Shown here: positions 1-8,490 of the stretch, one piece after another
Numbering within the stretch: the first letter of the stretch is position 1
Layout of the letters: every line of letters begins with the position of its first letter
Source of the DNA: Clostridia bacterium
GTDB taxonomy: Bacteria; Bacillota; Clostridia; Lutisporales; Lutisporaceae
Direction of reading: 5' to 3'
NCBI GenBank assembly: GCA_029238945.1
Contig: JAQZBM010000002.1
Location: 1-48,706 of the forward strand
Length of the DNA: 48,706 nt
Translations under genes and position numbers: made by a program
The notes under the pieces: model-generated
Told to the model about the DNA's origin: nothing
Seen by the model: only the letters and a program-made list of their open reading frames with translations
The model's database searches: none

Positions 1-823
1 GATCTTCACAGCCCGCTTCTGCCAGCTGCTTAAGCAGTGCAGCCTCGTCTACCCTGATTCCCATAGAGGACAGCTCAAGCTCTCTTTCCAGCTCAGGGTA
101 CCAGAATAATATATCTCCGTTCAACTCCCAATCATCATAGTCAGGGGATCTTCCATCATGCTTCTCGCCTGATTTCAGCAGTCCGCCAATTTTGGTCAGG
201 AACACGGCTCCCTTTTCCTTAGTAATGGCGCGTTCTCTTTCCTTTGGAGTAAGCTCCGGATAAAGCTCCTCCAGCTCGTATGAGCTTACAAAGGAAATTT
301 CCTTTGGCAGAGTTTTCTTAACATATGGATACAGGCTGTGTACATATTCCTCTGTGCTTAGAAATACCTTGTATATGCTTCTAACGATTTCATAAAGAGT
401 TTCTTCTGTTCTGTCTTCTTTTGCGATTGCCTTTTCCCAATCCCACTGATCAACATATGTTGAATGCAGACTATCTAAGATTTCATCTCTTCTTATGGCA
501 TTCATATCGGTGTATAAGCCTTCGCCTATTTTAAACTTATATCTTTGCAACGCCATACGCTTCCACTTTGCAAGAGATTGTACTATTTCCAAATCAGCAT
601 CCTTAATATCCAAGGCATCAAACCTTACAGGTCTTTCTATGCCGTTCAGGTTATCGTTTATTCCTCTTCCTGTTCTCACAAGAAGCGGTGCGGATACTCT
701 TGTCAGGTTAAGCGCTTCTGCAAGTGCATTCTCAAAGTAGTCCTTAATTTTCTTTATTGCTACCTCTGTTTCCCTAATGTCTAATTGCGGCTTGTAGCCT
801 AATGGTACTGTTAGTCCTTTCAT
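1..823 (-). CDS. asnA: Aspartate--ammonia ligase (asparagine synthetase A), 3' end outside window
   Basis: AsnA makes asparagine from aspartate and ammonia with ATP, in the cytoplasm; the fold is related to class II aminoacyl-tRNA synthetases. The reading frame is open from the ATG at 823 to the window edge, giving about 274 of the usual ~330-340 residues. Recognisable family segments are the RTGRGINDNLNG stretch at about residues 50-61 and the C-terminal WELNGDILFW and LSSMGIRVD blocks. The start is fixed by a GAAGGGATGG ribosome site just upstream and by a stop in the other nearby ATG frame. A T-box leader and a consensus promoter precede it, so expression should rise when tRNA-Asn is uncharged. 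Only the truncation by the window edge is unusual. Confidence 0.96.
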   Translation of the reverse strand, partial: MKGLTVPLGYKPQLDIRETEVAIKKIKDYFENALAEALNLTRVSAPLLVRTGRGINDNLNGIERPVRFDALDIKDADLEIVQSLAKWKRMALQRYKFKIGEGLYTDMNAIRRDEILDSLHSTYVDQWDWEKAIAKEDRTEETLYEIVRSIYKVFLSTEEYVHSLYPYVKKTLPKEISFVSSYELEELYPELTPKERERAITKEKGAVFLTKIGGLLKSGEKHDGRSPDYDDWELNGDILFWYPELERELELSSMGIRVDEAALLKQLAEAGCED

Positions 824-889
824 TTTAATCCATCCCTTCACAATTTATAATAATGACTTTAACTGCTGGATGCGACTTGCCTTTTGAGC

Positions 890-1165
890 AATAAAAAAGA
901 GCCCTGCATCCCCAAAGGGACGAAGGACTCTGACTTCGCGGTACCACCCTAATTAGCTCTAATAGCTCTCCTCAATCAGTACAGAAATAATCGATACTGT
1001 CCAAGCTGTAACGGTCTGGCTCCGTCTAAGTCTACTCTTCATAAGAATTTCGGTTAGAAGCTCTGAGATGTTCTTCGGCATAGGCTTCGTATTGGTCTCT
1101 CACTATCACCAACTCGCTTTGACTACTTCCACGGCGTACTCTTCTCTTCATAGCTATTCATCTGT
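890..1165 (-). promoter_or_regulatory. T-box leader of asnA, specifier AAC (Asn)
   Basis: On the minus strand the leader holds the AGTA box of stem I (complement of 1137-1140), the GAAN-NNN-A specifier loop with triplet AAC at 1070-1072, the T-box sequence AGGGTGGTACCGCG at 937-950, and a terminator hairpin ending in a run of T at about 890-930. Aligning the three T-boxes of this window on the GAGC that follows the specifier puts the triplet at the same offset in each; here it reads Asn, which fits the downstream gene. The bulge is TGGT. This leader and its promoter fill most of the 523-base gap between asnA and the next gene. Confidence 0.93.
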
Positions 1166-1182
1166 TTGAATATTTATAAATG

Positions 1183-1211
1183 ATTATAGTACGATTTTTA
1201 TCACAAGTCAA
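1183..1211 (-). promoter_or_regulatory. Sigma-A promoter of asnA
   Basis: On the minus strand a TTGACT -35 (1206-1211) is followed by a 17-nt spacer and a perfect TATAAT -10 (1183-1188). Transcription would start at about 1176, just before the T-box stem I. Confidence 0.85.
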
Positions 1212-1261
1212 CATAAATATTATTGTATAAATTGGAATGTTTTTCAAATAAGGCAGGAGAC

Positions 1262-1290
1262 TTGTGAAAATTTGCTAAGATATTTATAAT
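1262..1290 (+). promoter_or_regulatory. Putative promoter of the DUF2161 gene
   Basis: TTGTGA at 1262-1267, a 17-nt spacer, and TATAAT at 1285-1290 on the plus strand. It would give a leader of about 50 nt before the GTG start chosen for the next gene and is divergent from the asnA promoter. Confidence 0.55.
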
Positions 1291-1346
1291 TACAATAACT
1301 GATATGTATTTCGGCAGTGATTTTGTTTAAGAGGAGAGTGACGCAA

Positions 1347-2093
1347 GTGCCTGTTAATGCGGATAAAATCCTGGAGGTTGATTTATTCAAGCCCGTAAGC
1401 GACTTCCTAATAAAGCAAGGCTATACAGTAAGAAGTGAGGTCAAGGATTGTGATATAGTGGCTTTGCGGGATGAAGAGCTGGTTATAGTCGAATTAAAGC
1501 GAAGCTTAAATGTAGAGCTTCTTGCTCAAGGTGTTAAAAGACAGAAGTCTGCTGAGCTTGTATATATTGCTGTTCCAAAGCCTAAGAGAATGTTAGGAAG
1601 TCAGAAATGGAAGGATATAATTCATCTTATAAGAAGATTGGAGCTGGGGCTGATACTTGTATCTATAAAGGGTGATAGCGGTATAGTCGAGATAGCGGTT
1701 CATCCTGCGCCCTTTGACAGAGAAAAAAGCATCAAGGCAAATAAAAAGAAGAGAGAAGGCATAATCAAGGAAGCAAAAAGCAGATACCTTGATGCAAATA
1801 TAGGAGGCAGCACAAGGACCAAACTGGTTACGGCATTTAAGGAAAATGCAATTTATGTGGCCTGCTGTCTGGATAAGTATGGCGCTTTGTCTCCCAAGCA
1901 GCTTAAGGAGTTTGGTACAGACAGCAAGCAGACTGACTCAGTGCTTAGAGGAAATTTTTATGGTTGGTTTGACAAGGTGGAAAAGGGCATATACAGCATT
2001 AATGAAGCAGGTAAGGCAGCCCTTAAGGAGCATGAACAGTTTGCAGAATATTATTTTGATAAGCTGAGTCAAAAAGCTGACATAGAGAAGTGA
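1347..2093 (+). CDS. DUF2161-family protein with PD-(D/E)XK-like fold
   Basis: The protein looks like the DUF2161 family (annotated by some databases as a putative phosphodiesterase), for which I know no proven function. The N-terminal third holds a restriction-endonuclease-like signature: D in DCDIVAL followed by E and K in VIVELKR, as in PD-(D/E)XK nucleases. The C-terminal half is basic and contains a region (LSPKQLKEFG...YGWFDKV...GIYSI) resembling a small winged-helix-like domain. I chose GTG at 1347 (248 residues, MPVNADKILEVDLFKPV) because GAGGAG at 1331-1336 sits 10 nt upstream and family members begin near this motif; a GTG at 1317 would add 10 residues without a ribosome site. It is monocistronic between the asnA promoter and a terminator. 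The family is fairly sure, the role unknown. Confidence 0.8.
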   Translation: MPVNADKILEVDLFKPVSDFLIKQGYTVRSEVKDCDIVALRDEELVIVELKRSLNVELLAQGVKRQKSAELVYIAVPKPKRMLGSQKWKDIIHLIRRLELGLILVSIKGDSGIVEIAVHPAPFDREKSIKANKKKREGIIKEAKSRYLDANIGGSTRTKLVTAFKENAIYVACCLDKYGALSPKQLKEFGTDSKQTDSVLRGNFYGWFDKVEKGIYSINEAGKAALKEHEQFAEYYFDKLSQKADIEK

Positions 2094-2119
2094 TGCAAAT
2101 TATTAAGCACAAAATATAT

Positions 2120-2163
2120 AGCATCAGTCCTTTCTTTTGACGAAGGGGCTGATGCTGATATTT
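2120..2163. terminator. Bidirectional terminator between DUF2161 gene and hom
   Basis: AGCATCAG at 2120-2127 pairs with CTGATGCT at 2149-2156, with inner TCC/GGG pairing possible, followed by a T-rich run on the plus strand. It lies between two convergent genes. Confidence 0.8.
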
Positions 2164-2165
2164 TT

Positions 2166-3455
2166 CTAGCTGAAGTTCTCTATTCTAATGATGTTTTCTA
2201 TACTGTTAACATTATCTAGGTCATTAATAGCTTTTAGGGACTTCATAATATTGCCTTCAAGGGTACTATGGGTAATGAAAACCAGTGACACGTTATCCTC
2301 ACTTTTGACCTTCTGTGTAACAGTCAGTATGCTTGTATTATGTCTGCCAAGTACAGAAGCAATTTCTCCCAGTATTCCGTGCCTGTCCTTTACATTCAAT
2401 CTGATATAATAGCCTGATACATTTTCTTCAGAAGCCTGAATCTTCTTTGGAGCCATGCTGTTTTTCATGTTGGTTAATTCTGAAAGGTCAGTATTGCTTC
2501 GCAGAATGGATATTATATCTCCTACAACGGCGCTGCCTGTGGGCAAAGACCCCGCTCCCCGGCCGTAAAGCATCAGGTCTCCTACAGCATTTCCCTTAAT
2601 GAATATTGCATTAAAGGAATCATTTACATTAGCAAGGGGGTGAGTCTTAGGAATCATTGTCGGATGAACACGGAGCTCAAGCCTATTATTAATATCTTTG
2701 CCTATAGCCAGCAGCTTGATGGCATATCCGAAGCTATCGGCATATTCGATATCAACAGCTTTAATATTGCTGATGCCTTCACGGTAAATACAGTTCATAT
2801 CTATCTTTGTCCCAAAGGATAGGGACGCCATTATTGCCAGCTTATAAGCAGCATCGTAGCCTTCAATATCTGAGGTAGGATCTGCTTCTGCAAAGCCCTT
2901 TTCCTGCGCTCCTCTCAGGGCTTCGTTAAAGTCCATGCCCTCCATGGTCATTTTTGTCAGTATGTAGTTAGTTGTTCCGTTGATTATTCCGACCAGCTGC
3001 TCAATTTTGTTTGCAGTTAAGCTTTCATTTATCTCCCGGATAATCGGTATACCTCCGCCTACACTGGCTTCATAGTAGAAAAGGACACCCTCTTCTTCGG
3101 CAGTCTTGAACAACTCTTCACCTTGTGTAGCCAGGACCAGTTTGTTTGCAGTTACAACGTGCTTCTTGCATCTCATGGCTTTAAGCATATATTGCATTGA
3201 CGGGTTTAACCCGCCCATGAGCTCAACAACAACAGCAATTTGGTCATCAGCTAATATATCCTCGATATCAGTTGTCAATATATCCTTTGGAACATCCACA
3301 TTCCTTGGCTTTTCGATATCCCGCACCAGTATTTTGCTTATCTCAATCTCACGGCCGCAGTTAAGTATTATCTGCTTCTTATTCGTATTTAATATCTGCC
3401 ACACTCCTTGTCCAACATTTCCGAATCCTAATAGTGCAATTTTTACTTTTTGCAT
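2166..3455 (-). CDS. hom: Homoserine dehydrogenase with C-terminal ACT domain
   Basis: This enzyme reduces aspartate semialdehyde to homoserine with NAD(P)H, the branch to threonine and methionine. The 429-residue length is usual. A Rossmann GFGNVG motif lies at residues 10-15, the conserved TANKLVLA Lys at about 105, the GIINGTTNYI stretch at about 156-165, and the ADPTSDIEGYDAAYKL active-site block at about 191-206. An ACT domain (about 349-427) suggests allosteric feedback, typically by threonine. AGGAGG directly precedes the ATG. A T-box with a Thr specifier lies upstream, so it is probably induced by threonine starvation. It stands alone; no thrC or thrB follows in this window. Confidence 0.97.
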   Translation of the reverse strand: MQKVKIALLGFGNVGQGVWQILNTNKKQIILNCGREIEISKILVRDIEKPRNVDVPKDILTTDIEDILADDQIAVVVELMGGLNPSMQYMLKAMRCKKHVVTANKLVLATQGEELFKTAEEEGVLFYYEASVGGGIPIIREINESLTANKIEQLVGIINGTTNYILTKMTMEGMDFNEALRGAQEKGFAEADPTSDIEGYDAAYKLAIMASLSFGTKIDMNCIYREGISNIKAVDIEYADSFGYAIKLLAIGKDINNRLELRVHPTMIPKTHPLANVNDSFNAIFIKGNAVGDLMLYGRGAGSLPTGSAVVGDIISILRSNTDLSELTNMKNSMAPKKIQASEENVSGYYIRLNVKDRHGILGEIASVLGRHNTSILTVTQKVKSEDNVSLVFITHSTLEGNIMKSLKAINDLDNVNSIENIIRIENFS

Positions 3456-3531
3456 AGTTTCTCCTCCTAAATTAGTATTGTATATAGTGTATTATGAATT
3501 GAATGGTTTACATAAATATGCTCCTAAATGC

Positions 3532-3775
3532 AAAAAAATCCCGTCCCTTGATAGGGACGAGAACTTGTTTTTCCCGTGGTTCCACCCAAATTGATATAAA
3601 CCCGCTTAATACCTTAACGCGGCAGACGTCATTTCCTACTTGATATTCAGAATGAAGCTCATAGGTGGTTTTCAATCCGTCCTGTTAAGGGAGTCTTTCA
3701 GCCGGTGAACTCCCATCTCTTTTAACTGATTTGAATCTACTCTTCCTAATCGTTGCTTTTTAATAACTGTATGTA
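3532..3775 (-). promoter_or_regulatory. T-box leader of hom, specifier ACC (Thr)
   Basis: On the minus strand: AGTA box (complement of 3738-3741), specifier triplet ACC at 3667-3669 within GAAA-ACC-A, T-box GGGTGGAACCACGG at 3574-3587, and a terminator with the stem CGTCCC/GGGACG and a T run at about 3532-3563. The triplet sits at the same offset from the following GAGC as in the asnA and glnS leaders and reads threonine, an end product of this pathway. The leader and two promoters account for the 600-base gap from 3456 to 4055. Confidence 0.92.
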
Positions 3776-3793
3776 TTCTTCAGCTTTTGATAA

Positions 3794-3822
3794 ATTTTAT
3801 ATCATAAATAAGATAAAGTCAA
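3794..3822 (-). promoter_or_regulatory. Promoter of hom
   Basis: TTGACT (3817-3822) and TAAAAT (3794-3799) on the minus strand, 17 nt apart, just upstream of the T-box leader. Confidence 0.65.
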
Positions 3823-3946
3823 TAGTACTTTGCAAATATTCAGAATAATTCTATGGTTTTAAGTTTAGGAAGTATAGGAAATATAAAATAAATCAATATT
3901 AAAACTGCACGTTAATATTGGCTTTCCTGCAGCCTGTTTGATTTAA

Positions 3947-3975
3947 TTGACAGTTTGAAGGAAAATTATTATAAT
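3947..3975 (+). promoter_or_regulatory. Consensus promoter of gpmI
   Basis: TTGACA at 3947-3952, 17-nt spacer, TATAAT at 3970-3975 on the plus strand. Both hexamers match the sigma-A consensus exactly, as expected for a glycolytic gene. Confidence 0.88.
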
Positions 3976-4055
3976 GACCCTAAAGCCAGTCGTTTGGCGT
4001 ACCGGGTGGACTAAATGCGTCCCATTTTGTGATTGTAAGAAAGGTTGTGTTATAT

Positions 4056-5627
4056 ATGGAGAAAAGACCGGTGGTTCTTGTTGTAATGGATGGTATTGGT
4101 ATAACTGAAGATGAGTTCGGAAATGCAGTGAAGGCGGCGCATAAGCCAACTCTTGATATGCTTATGAGCAATCATCCTACTGTTACTATAAAGGCACACG
4201 GAACAGCTGTGGGTTTGCCCAGTGATGATGACATGGGAAACTCAGAGGTAGGACATAATGCTTTGGGCTGCGGACAGATTTACAGCCAGGGAGCCAAGCT
4301 TGTAAATGAGTCTATTGAGAACGGAAAAATGTACACATCGGAGACTTGGCGAAAGGTAATAGGAAACTGCGTCAGCAACAGCTCAACTCTGCACTTCATC
4401 GGACTTCTGTCGGACGGTAATGTGCATTCAAATATCGAGCATTTGAAGGCTATGATAGTAAAGGCAAAGGAAGAGGGAATAAAGGCAGTAAGGGTTCATG
4501 CACTGCTGGACGGCAGAGATGTTTTGGCAACTTCAGCCTTGGAATATGTAGATGACCTTGAGAAGCTCCTGAAGAAGCTTAATGATGAAAGCTTTGACGG
4601 AAGAATTGCCAGCGGCGGCGGCAGAATGAAGATTACCATGGACCGCTATGAAGCTAACTGGGATATGGTAAAGCTGGGCTGGGAAACTCACGTGCTTGGC
4701 ATGGGAAAACAATTCGCCAATGCCAGTGAAGCCATATCAACCTACAGAAAAGAATATGAAGTCATAGACCAGGACCTGCCTCACTTTGTAATAGCTGAAA
4801 ACGGAAAACCTATAGGAACTATTGAGGATAAGGACAGTGTGGTGCTTTTTAATTTCAGGGGTGACAGAGCAATAGAGATTAGCATGGCTTTTGACTATGA
4901 TGACTTCCATAAGTTTGACAGAGTAAGAAAACCGGAGGTTGTATTCTGCGGCATGCTGCAATACGATGGGGACTTGAATCTGCCAAATAACTATCTGGTA
5001 TCACCACCGGAGATAAAGAATACCTTATCTGAATGGCTGGTGAAGAATAAAATCAGACAATATGCGGTATCTGAAACACAAAAATACGGTCACGTGACAT
5101 ATTTCTGGAATGGCAACAAGAGCGGAAAGTTTGATGCAGCTCTGGAGGACTTCGAGGAGGTGCCTTCAGACAGAGTTTCCTTTGACGAAAGACCTTGGAT
5201 GAAGGCTGCAGAGGTTACTGATAAGCTTATTGAAGCTATGAAGTCAGGAAAATACGATTTCCTAAGAGCCAACTATCCTAATGGTGACATGGTAGGGCAT
5301 ACAGGCAGCTTCAATGCGACCAGAATTGCGGTTGAATCCGTGGATTTGTGTCTGACAAGAGTGCTTAAGGCTGTTGACGAGACAAATGCAATCCTTATAG
5401 TTACAGCAGACCACGGCAATGCAGATGAAATGCTTGAGAAGGCTAAGGGAGGTACTGCAAAGGCAAAAACAAGCCATACACTAAATCCGGTGCCTTTCAT
5501 AATATATGACAAGCACAAAAAGCATGAGTTAAAAGAGGGAAGCTATGGGCTTGCCAATATCGCAGCTACGCTGACCACCTTATTGGGGCTTGAACATCCC
5601 GAAATGTGGGAGAAAAGCATGATATAA
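4056..5627 (+). CDS. gpmI: 2,3-bisphosphoglycerate-independent phosphoglycerate mutase
   Basis: GpmI interconverts 3- and 2-phosphoglycerate in glycolysis with two Mn2+ ions and a phosphoserine intermediate. The protein has the alkaline-phosphatase-like N-terminal motif VLVVMDGIG (metal Asp12), the catalytic serine in DMGNSEVGHNALG (Ser63), the HALLDGRDV block, GDRAIE, and the C-terminal metal motifs ADHGNADEM and SHTLNPVPF. Its 523 residues fit the family. I chose ATG 4056 because it gives the family N-terminus MEKRPVVLVVMDG and has AGAAAGG upstream; a GTG at 4029 is in frame but has no support. It is followed after 15 nt by the oxidoreductase gene, probably in one transcript. Confidence 0.97.
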   Translation: MEKRPVVLVVMDGIGITEDEFGNAVKAAHKPTLDMLMSNHPTVTIKAHGTAVGLPSDDDMGNSEVGHNALGCGQIYSQGAKLVNESIENGKMYTSETWRKVIGNCVSNSSTLHFIGLLSDGNVHSNIEHLKAMIVKAKEEGIKAVRVHALLDGRDVLATSALEYVDDLEKLLKKLNDESFDGRIASGGGRMKITMDRYEANWDMVKLGWETHVLGMGKQFANASEAISTYRKEYEVIDQDLPHFVIAENGKPIGTIEDKDSVVLFNFRGDRAIEISMAFDYDDFHKFDRVRKPEVVFCGMLQYDGDLNLPNNYLVSPPEIKNTLSEWLVKNKIRQYAVSETQKYGHVTYFWNGNKSGKFDAALEDFEEVPSDRVSFDERPWMKAAEVTDKLIEAMKSGKYDFLRANYPNGDMVGHTGSFNATRIAVESVDLCLTRVLKAVDETNAILIVTADHGNADEMLEKAKGGTAKAKTSHTLNPVPFIIYDKHKKHELKEGSYGLANIAATLTTLLGLEHPEMWEKSMI

Positions 5628-5642
5628 GAAGGAGGTTATAAT

Positions 5643-6635
5643 ATGAAGAACATGTTGAAACCGCTGCAAGCAGGCAAGCTTGCATTACATAACAGGCTGG
5701 TGATGCCTCCTATGGCGACAGCTAAGTCACAAGCTGACGGTATGGTGAGTCAGGATATTATAGACTACTACAATGAAAAATCCCAGGGAGGCTATATCTC
5801 CCTTATCATCATAGAGCACAGTTATATTATGCCCCAGGGTAAGGCTAGTGAAAATCAGCTGTCCATTGCGGATGACAGTGTGGTGGAATCATTAAAGAAG
5901 CTTTCGGAAACAATTCATCGAAACGGCTGTAAGGCAGTCATGCAGATTAACCATGCCGGAAGCGCGGCATCGGAGGATATCATAGGTTCGGTTCCTGTAG
6001 CTCCTTCCGCTGAAGCCAATCCCCGCAGAGGAAATATGCCCAGGGAGCTTAGTAAGAAAGAAATTGAAGATATCATAGAAGGCTTTGCTGCTGCAGCCCG
6101 CAGAGTAAAAGAGGCAGGCTTCGACGGAGTGGAAATACACTCAGCTCACGGATATCTTCTGAACCAGTTTTTCTCACCTCTTACCAACAAGCGTACCGAT
6201 GAGTACGGCGGTGATGTTTACGGACGCACCCGTATGCACTTGAGGGTGATTGAGGCAGTACGAAAGGCTGTAGGAGAGGACTTCCCTATCCTGATGAGGC
6301 TGGGGGCATCTGATTTTATGGAAGGTGGTACAACCATAGAAGACAGTGTAATCGCTGCAAAGGAATTTGAGAAGGCAGGCATATGCATTCTTGATATTTC
6401 AGGAGGCTTCTCAGGTTATAACGTACCGGACCAAAGCGGACAGGGTTACTTCTATCCATTATCTCAGTCTGTTAAGAAGGCTGTATCAATTCCTGTCATA
6501 TTAACCGGCGGAATCACAGATATAGAAGCTGCCGAGAAGCTGCTGACAGAAGAAAAGGCAGACCTGATTGGTGTGGGAAGAGCAATACTTAAGGATTCCA
6601 CTTGGGCGCAAAGAGCAATAGAAGGTTTGAAATAA
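5643..6635 (+). CDS. NADH:flavin oxidoreductase, Old Yellow Enzyme family
   Basis: This is a single-domain FMN TIM barrel of 330 residues, the size of the YqjM/OYE class that reduces activated C=C bonds with NAD(P)H; it lacks the extra Fe-S and FAD domains of the 2,4-dienoyl-CoA reductase type. Visible features are RLVMPPMATA near residue 19, QINHAGS at 101, the paired histidines of HSAHGYLLNQF (His166 and His169), the NKRTDEYGG loop at about 182-190 and the phosphate-binding LTGGI and GVGRAIL segments near the C-terminus. AAGGAGG lies 5-10 nt before the ATG. It is probably cotranscribed with gpmI and ends at a strong terminator. The physiological substrate cannot be read from the sequence. 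Confidence 0.92.
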   Translation: MKNMLKPLQAGKLALHNRLVMPPMATAKSQADGMVSQDIIDYYNEKSQGGYISLIIIEHSYIMPQGKASENQLSIADDSVVESLKKLSETIHRNGCKAVMQINHAGSAASEDIIGSVPVAPSAEANPRRGNMPRELSKKEIEDIIEGFAAAARRVKEAGFDGVEIHSAHGYLLNQFFSPLTNKRTDEYGGDVYGRTRMHLRVIEAVRKAVGEDFPILMRLGASDFMEGGTTIEDSVIAAKEFEKAGICILDISGGFSGYNVPDQSGQGYFYPLSQSVKKAVSIPVILTGGITDIEAAEKLLTEEKADLIGVGRAILKDSTWAQRAIEGLK

Positions 6636-6651
6636 CAGTTAAATATAAATG

Positions 6652-6697
6652 AAAAGGAGATATGGCTGCTGCAAACACGGCCAAATCTCCTTTTCAT
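6652..6697. terminator. Bidirectional terminator
   Basis: AAAAGGAGAT at 6652-6661 pairs with ATCTCCTTTT at 6685-6694, with T-rich sequence on both outer sides. It serves both convergent units and its end overlaps the stop codon of the DMT gene. Confidence 0.85.
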
Positions 6698-7146
6698 TTT
6701 TGTTTTTCTATGGGTCTGCCGTCAAGCCTTAGATTGTATACTAAGCCTGCTACTACCAAGGATCCGCCGATTACCTTGCCTGCTGACAGAAGTCCCAAGA
6801 CAAAATAGTCGATTATAATTCCGGTAAAAAGCTGGCCTGCAAAAATAATAAGGGACATGTAAAAGGCTGAAATTTTGGAGGTTACTATGTTTGAAAGCAC
6901 GACAACCGCCACACCGAGAAGACCGCCAAGATAGGCTTCAAAGGGCACGGCTTCCAGTGAGCCAAATGACAGCCTTGCAGCCTCACCGCTGATGAATAAA
7001 AACACAATAGAAAGAGCTAAGCCTGTTATATAGTTAAATAAGGTTCCCGGAAAAAGACCTATTCTTTCAGCCAGAAGAGAGTTTATATTTCGTGCTATAA
7101 CGATTAAAGCCCCGGCTAAGCTTGAAACCAGAACAGCCAGTATCAT
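6694..7146 (-). CDS. Small DMT-superfamily transporter (DUF606/YdcZ type), second subunit
   Basis: This 150-residue membrane protein has about five hydrophobic helices (from MILAVLVSSLAGALIVIA to VIGGSLVVAGLVYNL) and a short basic tail. It matches half-size drug/metabolite transporters of the DUF606 (YdcZ) type, which usually come as two adjacent genes and probably act as a heterodimer. The start at 7146 is set by AGGAG 8 nt upstream; the frame can be read further upstream but only through the partner gene. It begins 11 nt after the end of the partner. The substrate is unknown. Confidence 0.85.
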   Translation of the reverse strand: MILAVLVSSLAGALIVIARNINSLLAERIGLFPGTLFNYITGLALSIVFLFISGEAARLSFGSLEAVPFEAYLGGLLGVAVVVLSNIVTSKISAFYMSLIIFAGQLFTGIIIDYFVLGLLSAGKVIGGSLVVAGLVYNLRLDGRPIEKQK

Positions 7147-7157
7147 ATTTACCACTC

Positions 7158-7580
7158 CTAATATACAGTCATGATTACTATACCTAAGGATATAGCAATC
7201 AGCCCTGCTAATTTTTCCTTTCTGAACTTTACAATCTCCATACCCAATAAACCGAAGTGGTCTATTACTATAGACGCTATAGTCTGACCGAGCAACCCTA
7301 AGGCTAAGGTCAACGAAGCACCCAAATGACTGAAGCCTATATTGTTGAATAGTATTGTAAAGACACCAAGAAAGCCTCCTATATATAAATATAGAGGTAT
7401 ATCTCTGCATAGATTGATTCTGATTCTTTTGACCGTAAGTACTAGGCTGATGATTATTAAACCCAGAAAATGAATTATTGCTGACGCCGGATAATTGCCT
7501 AGATTTTGAGACAGCACACCATTAAACATAATCATTAAAGAAATCAGAACACCTATAAATACCGAATATAGTTTATACAT
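7158..7580 (-). CDS. Small DMT-superfamily transporter (DUF606/YdcZ type), first subunit
   Basis: A 140-residue inner-membrane protein with about five helices, homologous to its downstream partner: both keep the GGFLGV/GGLLGV segment after helix 2 and a glycine-rich LG..GQT/AGQLF helix. AGGAGG lies 7 nt before the ATG. It is transcribed away from a Crp/Fnr-type regulator across a 168-nt region that holds an 18-bp palindrome, so the pair is probably the target of that regulator. Paired half-size transporters next to a YeiL-like regulator are, as far as I recall, a recurring arrangement in Clostridia. Confidence 0.87.
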   Translation of the reverse strand: MYKLYSVFIGVLISLMIMFNGVLSQNLGNYPASAIIHFLGLIIISLVLTVKRIRINLCRDIPLYLYIGGFLGVFTILFNNIGFSHLGASLTLALGLLGQTIASIVIDHFGLLGMEIVKFRKEKLAGLIAISLGIVIMTVY

Positions 7581-7633
7581 GCTTAACCTCCTGAATTATT
7601 TATTCTAAATTAACACAAATCCAAAGAAACCGG

Positions 7634-7651
7634 CTATGACATATGTCATAG
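7634..7651. promoter_or_regulatory. Perfect 18-bp palindrome, candidate Crp/Fnr-family operator
   Basis: CTATGACATATGTCATAG is its own reverse complement. The TGACATATGTCA core has the 2-fold layout of Crp/Fnr boxes. A second short palindrome GTCATGAC follows at 7656-7663. It lies between the divergent DMT pair and the Crp/Fnr regulator, roughly 40-50 bp upstream of a possible DMT start point (candidate -10 TAGAAT, complement of 7602-7607), a position compatible with activation. Confidence 0.7.
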
Positions 7652-7748
7652 TAAGGTCATGACAAAATCTTCACTTTATAATCATTTTGAACTACGGCCT
7701 ATGCTATAATAATATATAATTCTAGACAAATTTTCGGAGAAATATGAA

Positions 7749-8444
7749 ATGAGAAAGATTGCAGACCGGCAAAAGCTGGACTATTTTATTTCAAAATATA
7801 ATATAGATGAAATTTTCAGCATGGATATGAAAAGGTACATGGAGCTTTTCGTTTTTGCAAAAAATGAGTTCATATGTAAAGCTGATGAAAGCTTGAACTA
7901 CCTGTATTTTTTTGTAGAGGGTAAAGCTAAGGTATACTCTACTTTAAGCAATGGGAAATCATTGCTGCTCTATTTTTATAAGTCGTTTAAATGTCTTGGG
8001 GATGTGGAGCTTTTAAAATATGAAAACGCAAATTCTAATGTTCAGGTTATTGAGGAGTCATACTGTATAGGTATATCTATGGAAAACATCAGGAAATATG
8101 TATTAGACGATGCCGTTTTCCTGAAATACATATGCGACAGCTTAGGAGAAAAGCTTATCAGACTGAGCAAATACAGCTCAATCAATTTGCTTTACCCTTT
8201 GGAAAACAGACTAGCCAGCTATTTGCTGGCAAACATTACAGATAGGGAAAGCGACGGAGTAAGATTAATTGCTTTTGAAGGTAATATGACAGAAGTAGCA
8301 GAGCTGTTGGGTACAAGCCATAGACATCTGCTAAGGACCATAAATATACTAAGCAGAGAAGGGCTTATAAAGAAAAGAAATAATTATTATGAAATTTTGG
8401 ATGTCAAAAGTCTTCAAAGTCTTGCAGGAGACTTATATGAATAA
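7749..8444 (+). CDS. Crp/Fnr-family transcriptional regulator (YeiL-like)
   Basis: A cyclic-nucleotide-binding-like beta-barrel spans about residues 20-120 (ELFVFAKNEFICKADESLNYLYF, FVEGKAKVYSTLSNGKSLLLYFY), then a dimer helix, then a winged helix-turn-helix at about 165-220 (MTEVAELLGTSHRHLLRTINILSREGLI). There is no N-terminal cysteine cluster of the Fnr [4Fe-4S] type; cysteines at about 41, 82 and 104 are scattered. The 231-residue length fits. It is divergent from the small DMT transporter pair, with a perfect palindrome in between, which suggests it regulates that pair and itself. The ligand is unknown. Confidence 0.88.
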   Translation: MRKIADRQKLDYFISKYNIDEIFSMDMKRYMELFVFAKNEFICKADESLNYLYFFVEGKAKVYSTLSNGKSLLLYFYKSFKCLGDVELLKYENANSNVQVIEESYCIGISMENIRKYVLDDAVFLKYICDSLGEKLIRLSKYSSINLLYPLENRLASYLLANITDRESDGVRLIAFEGNMTEVAELLGTSHRHLLRTINILSREGLIKKRNNYYEILDVKSLQSLAGDLYE

Positions 8445-8490
8445 TTGCAGCCCGTGGCTTTTGTGCTTTTGTCAATTAAAACACAAGGAA

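Noticed and set aside
1317-1346. A GTG start at 1317 for the DUF2161 gene
   Set aside because: No ribosome site precedes it, while GAGGAG suits GTG 1347 and the family N-terminus.
3490-3600. A plus-strand reading frame across the hom T-box region
   Set aside because: It runs through the terminator and T-box of the minus-strand leader and has no ribosome site or family match.
7147-7410. An upstream extension of the second DMT subunit frame to about 238 residues
   Set aside because: The extension lies entirely inside the partner gene in another frame; AGGAG and ATG at 7146 give the family-length protein.
8461-8486. TTGTG...CACAA inverted repeat upstream of yjjI as an Fnr site
   Set aside because: Imperfect, and it does not match TTGAT-N4-ATCAA; mentioned only as a possible operator.
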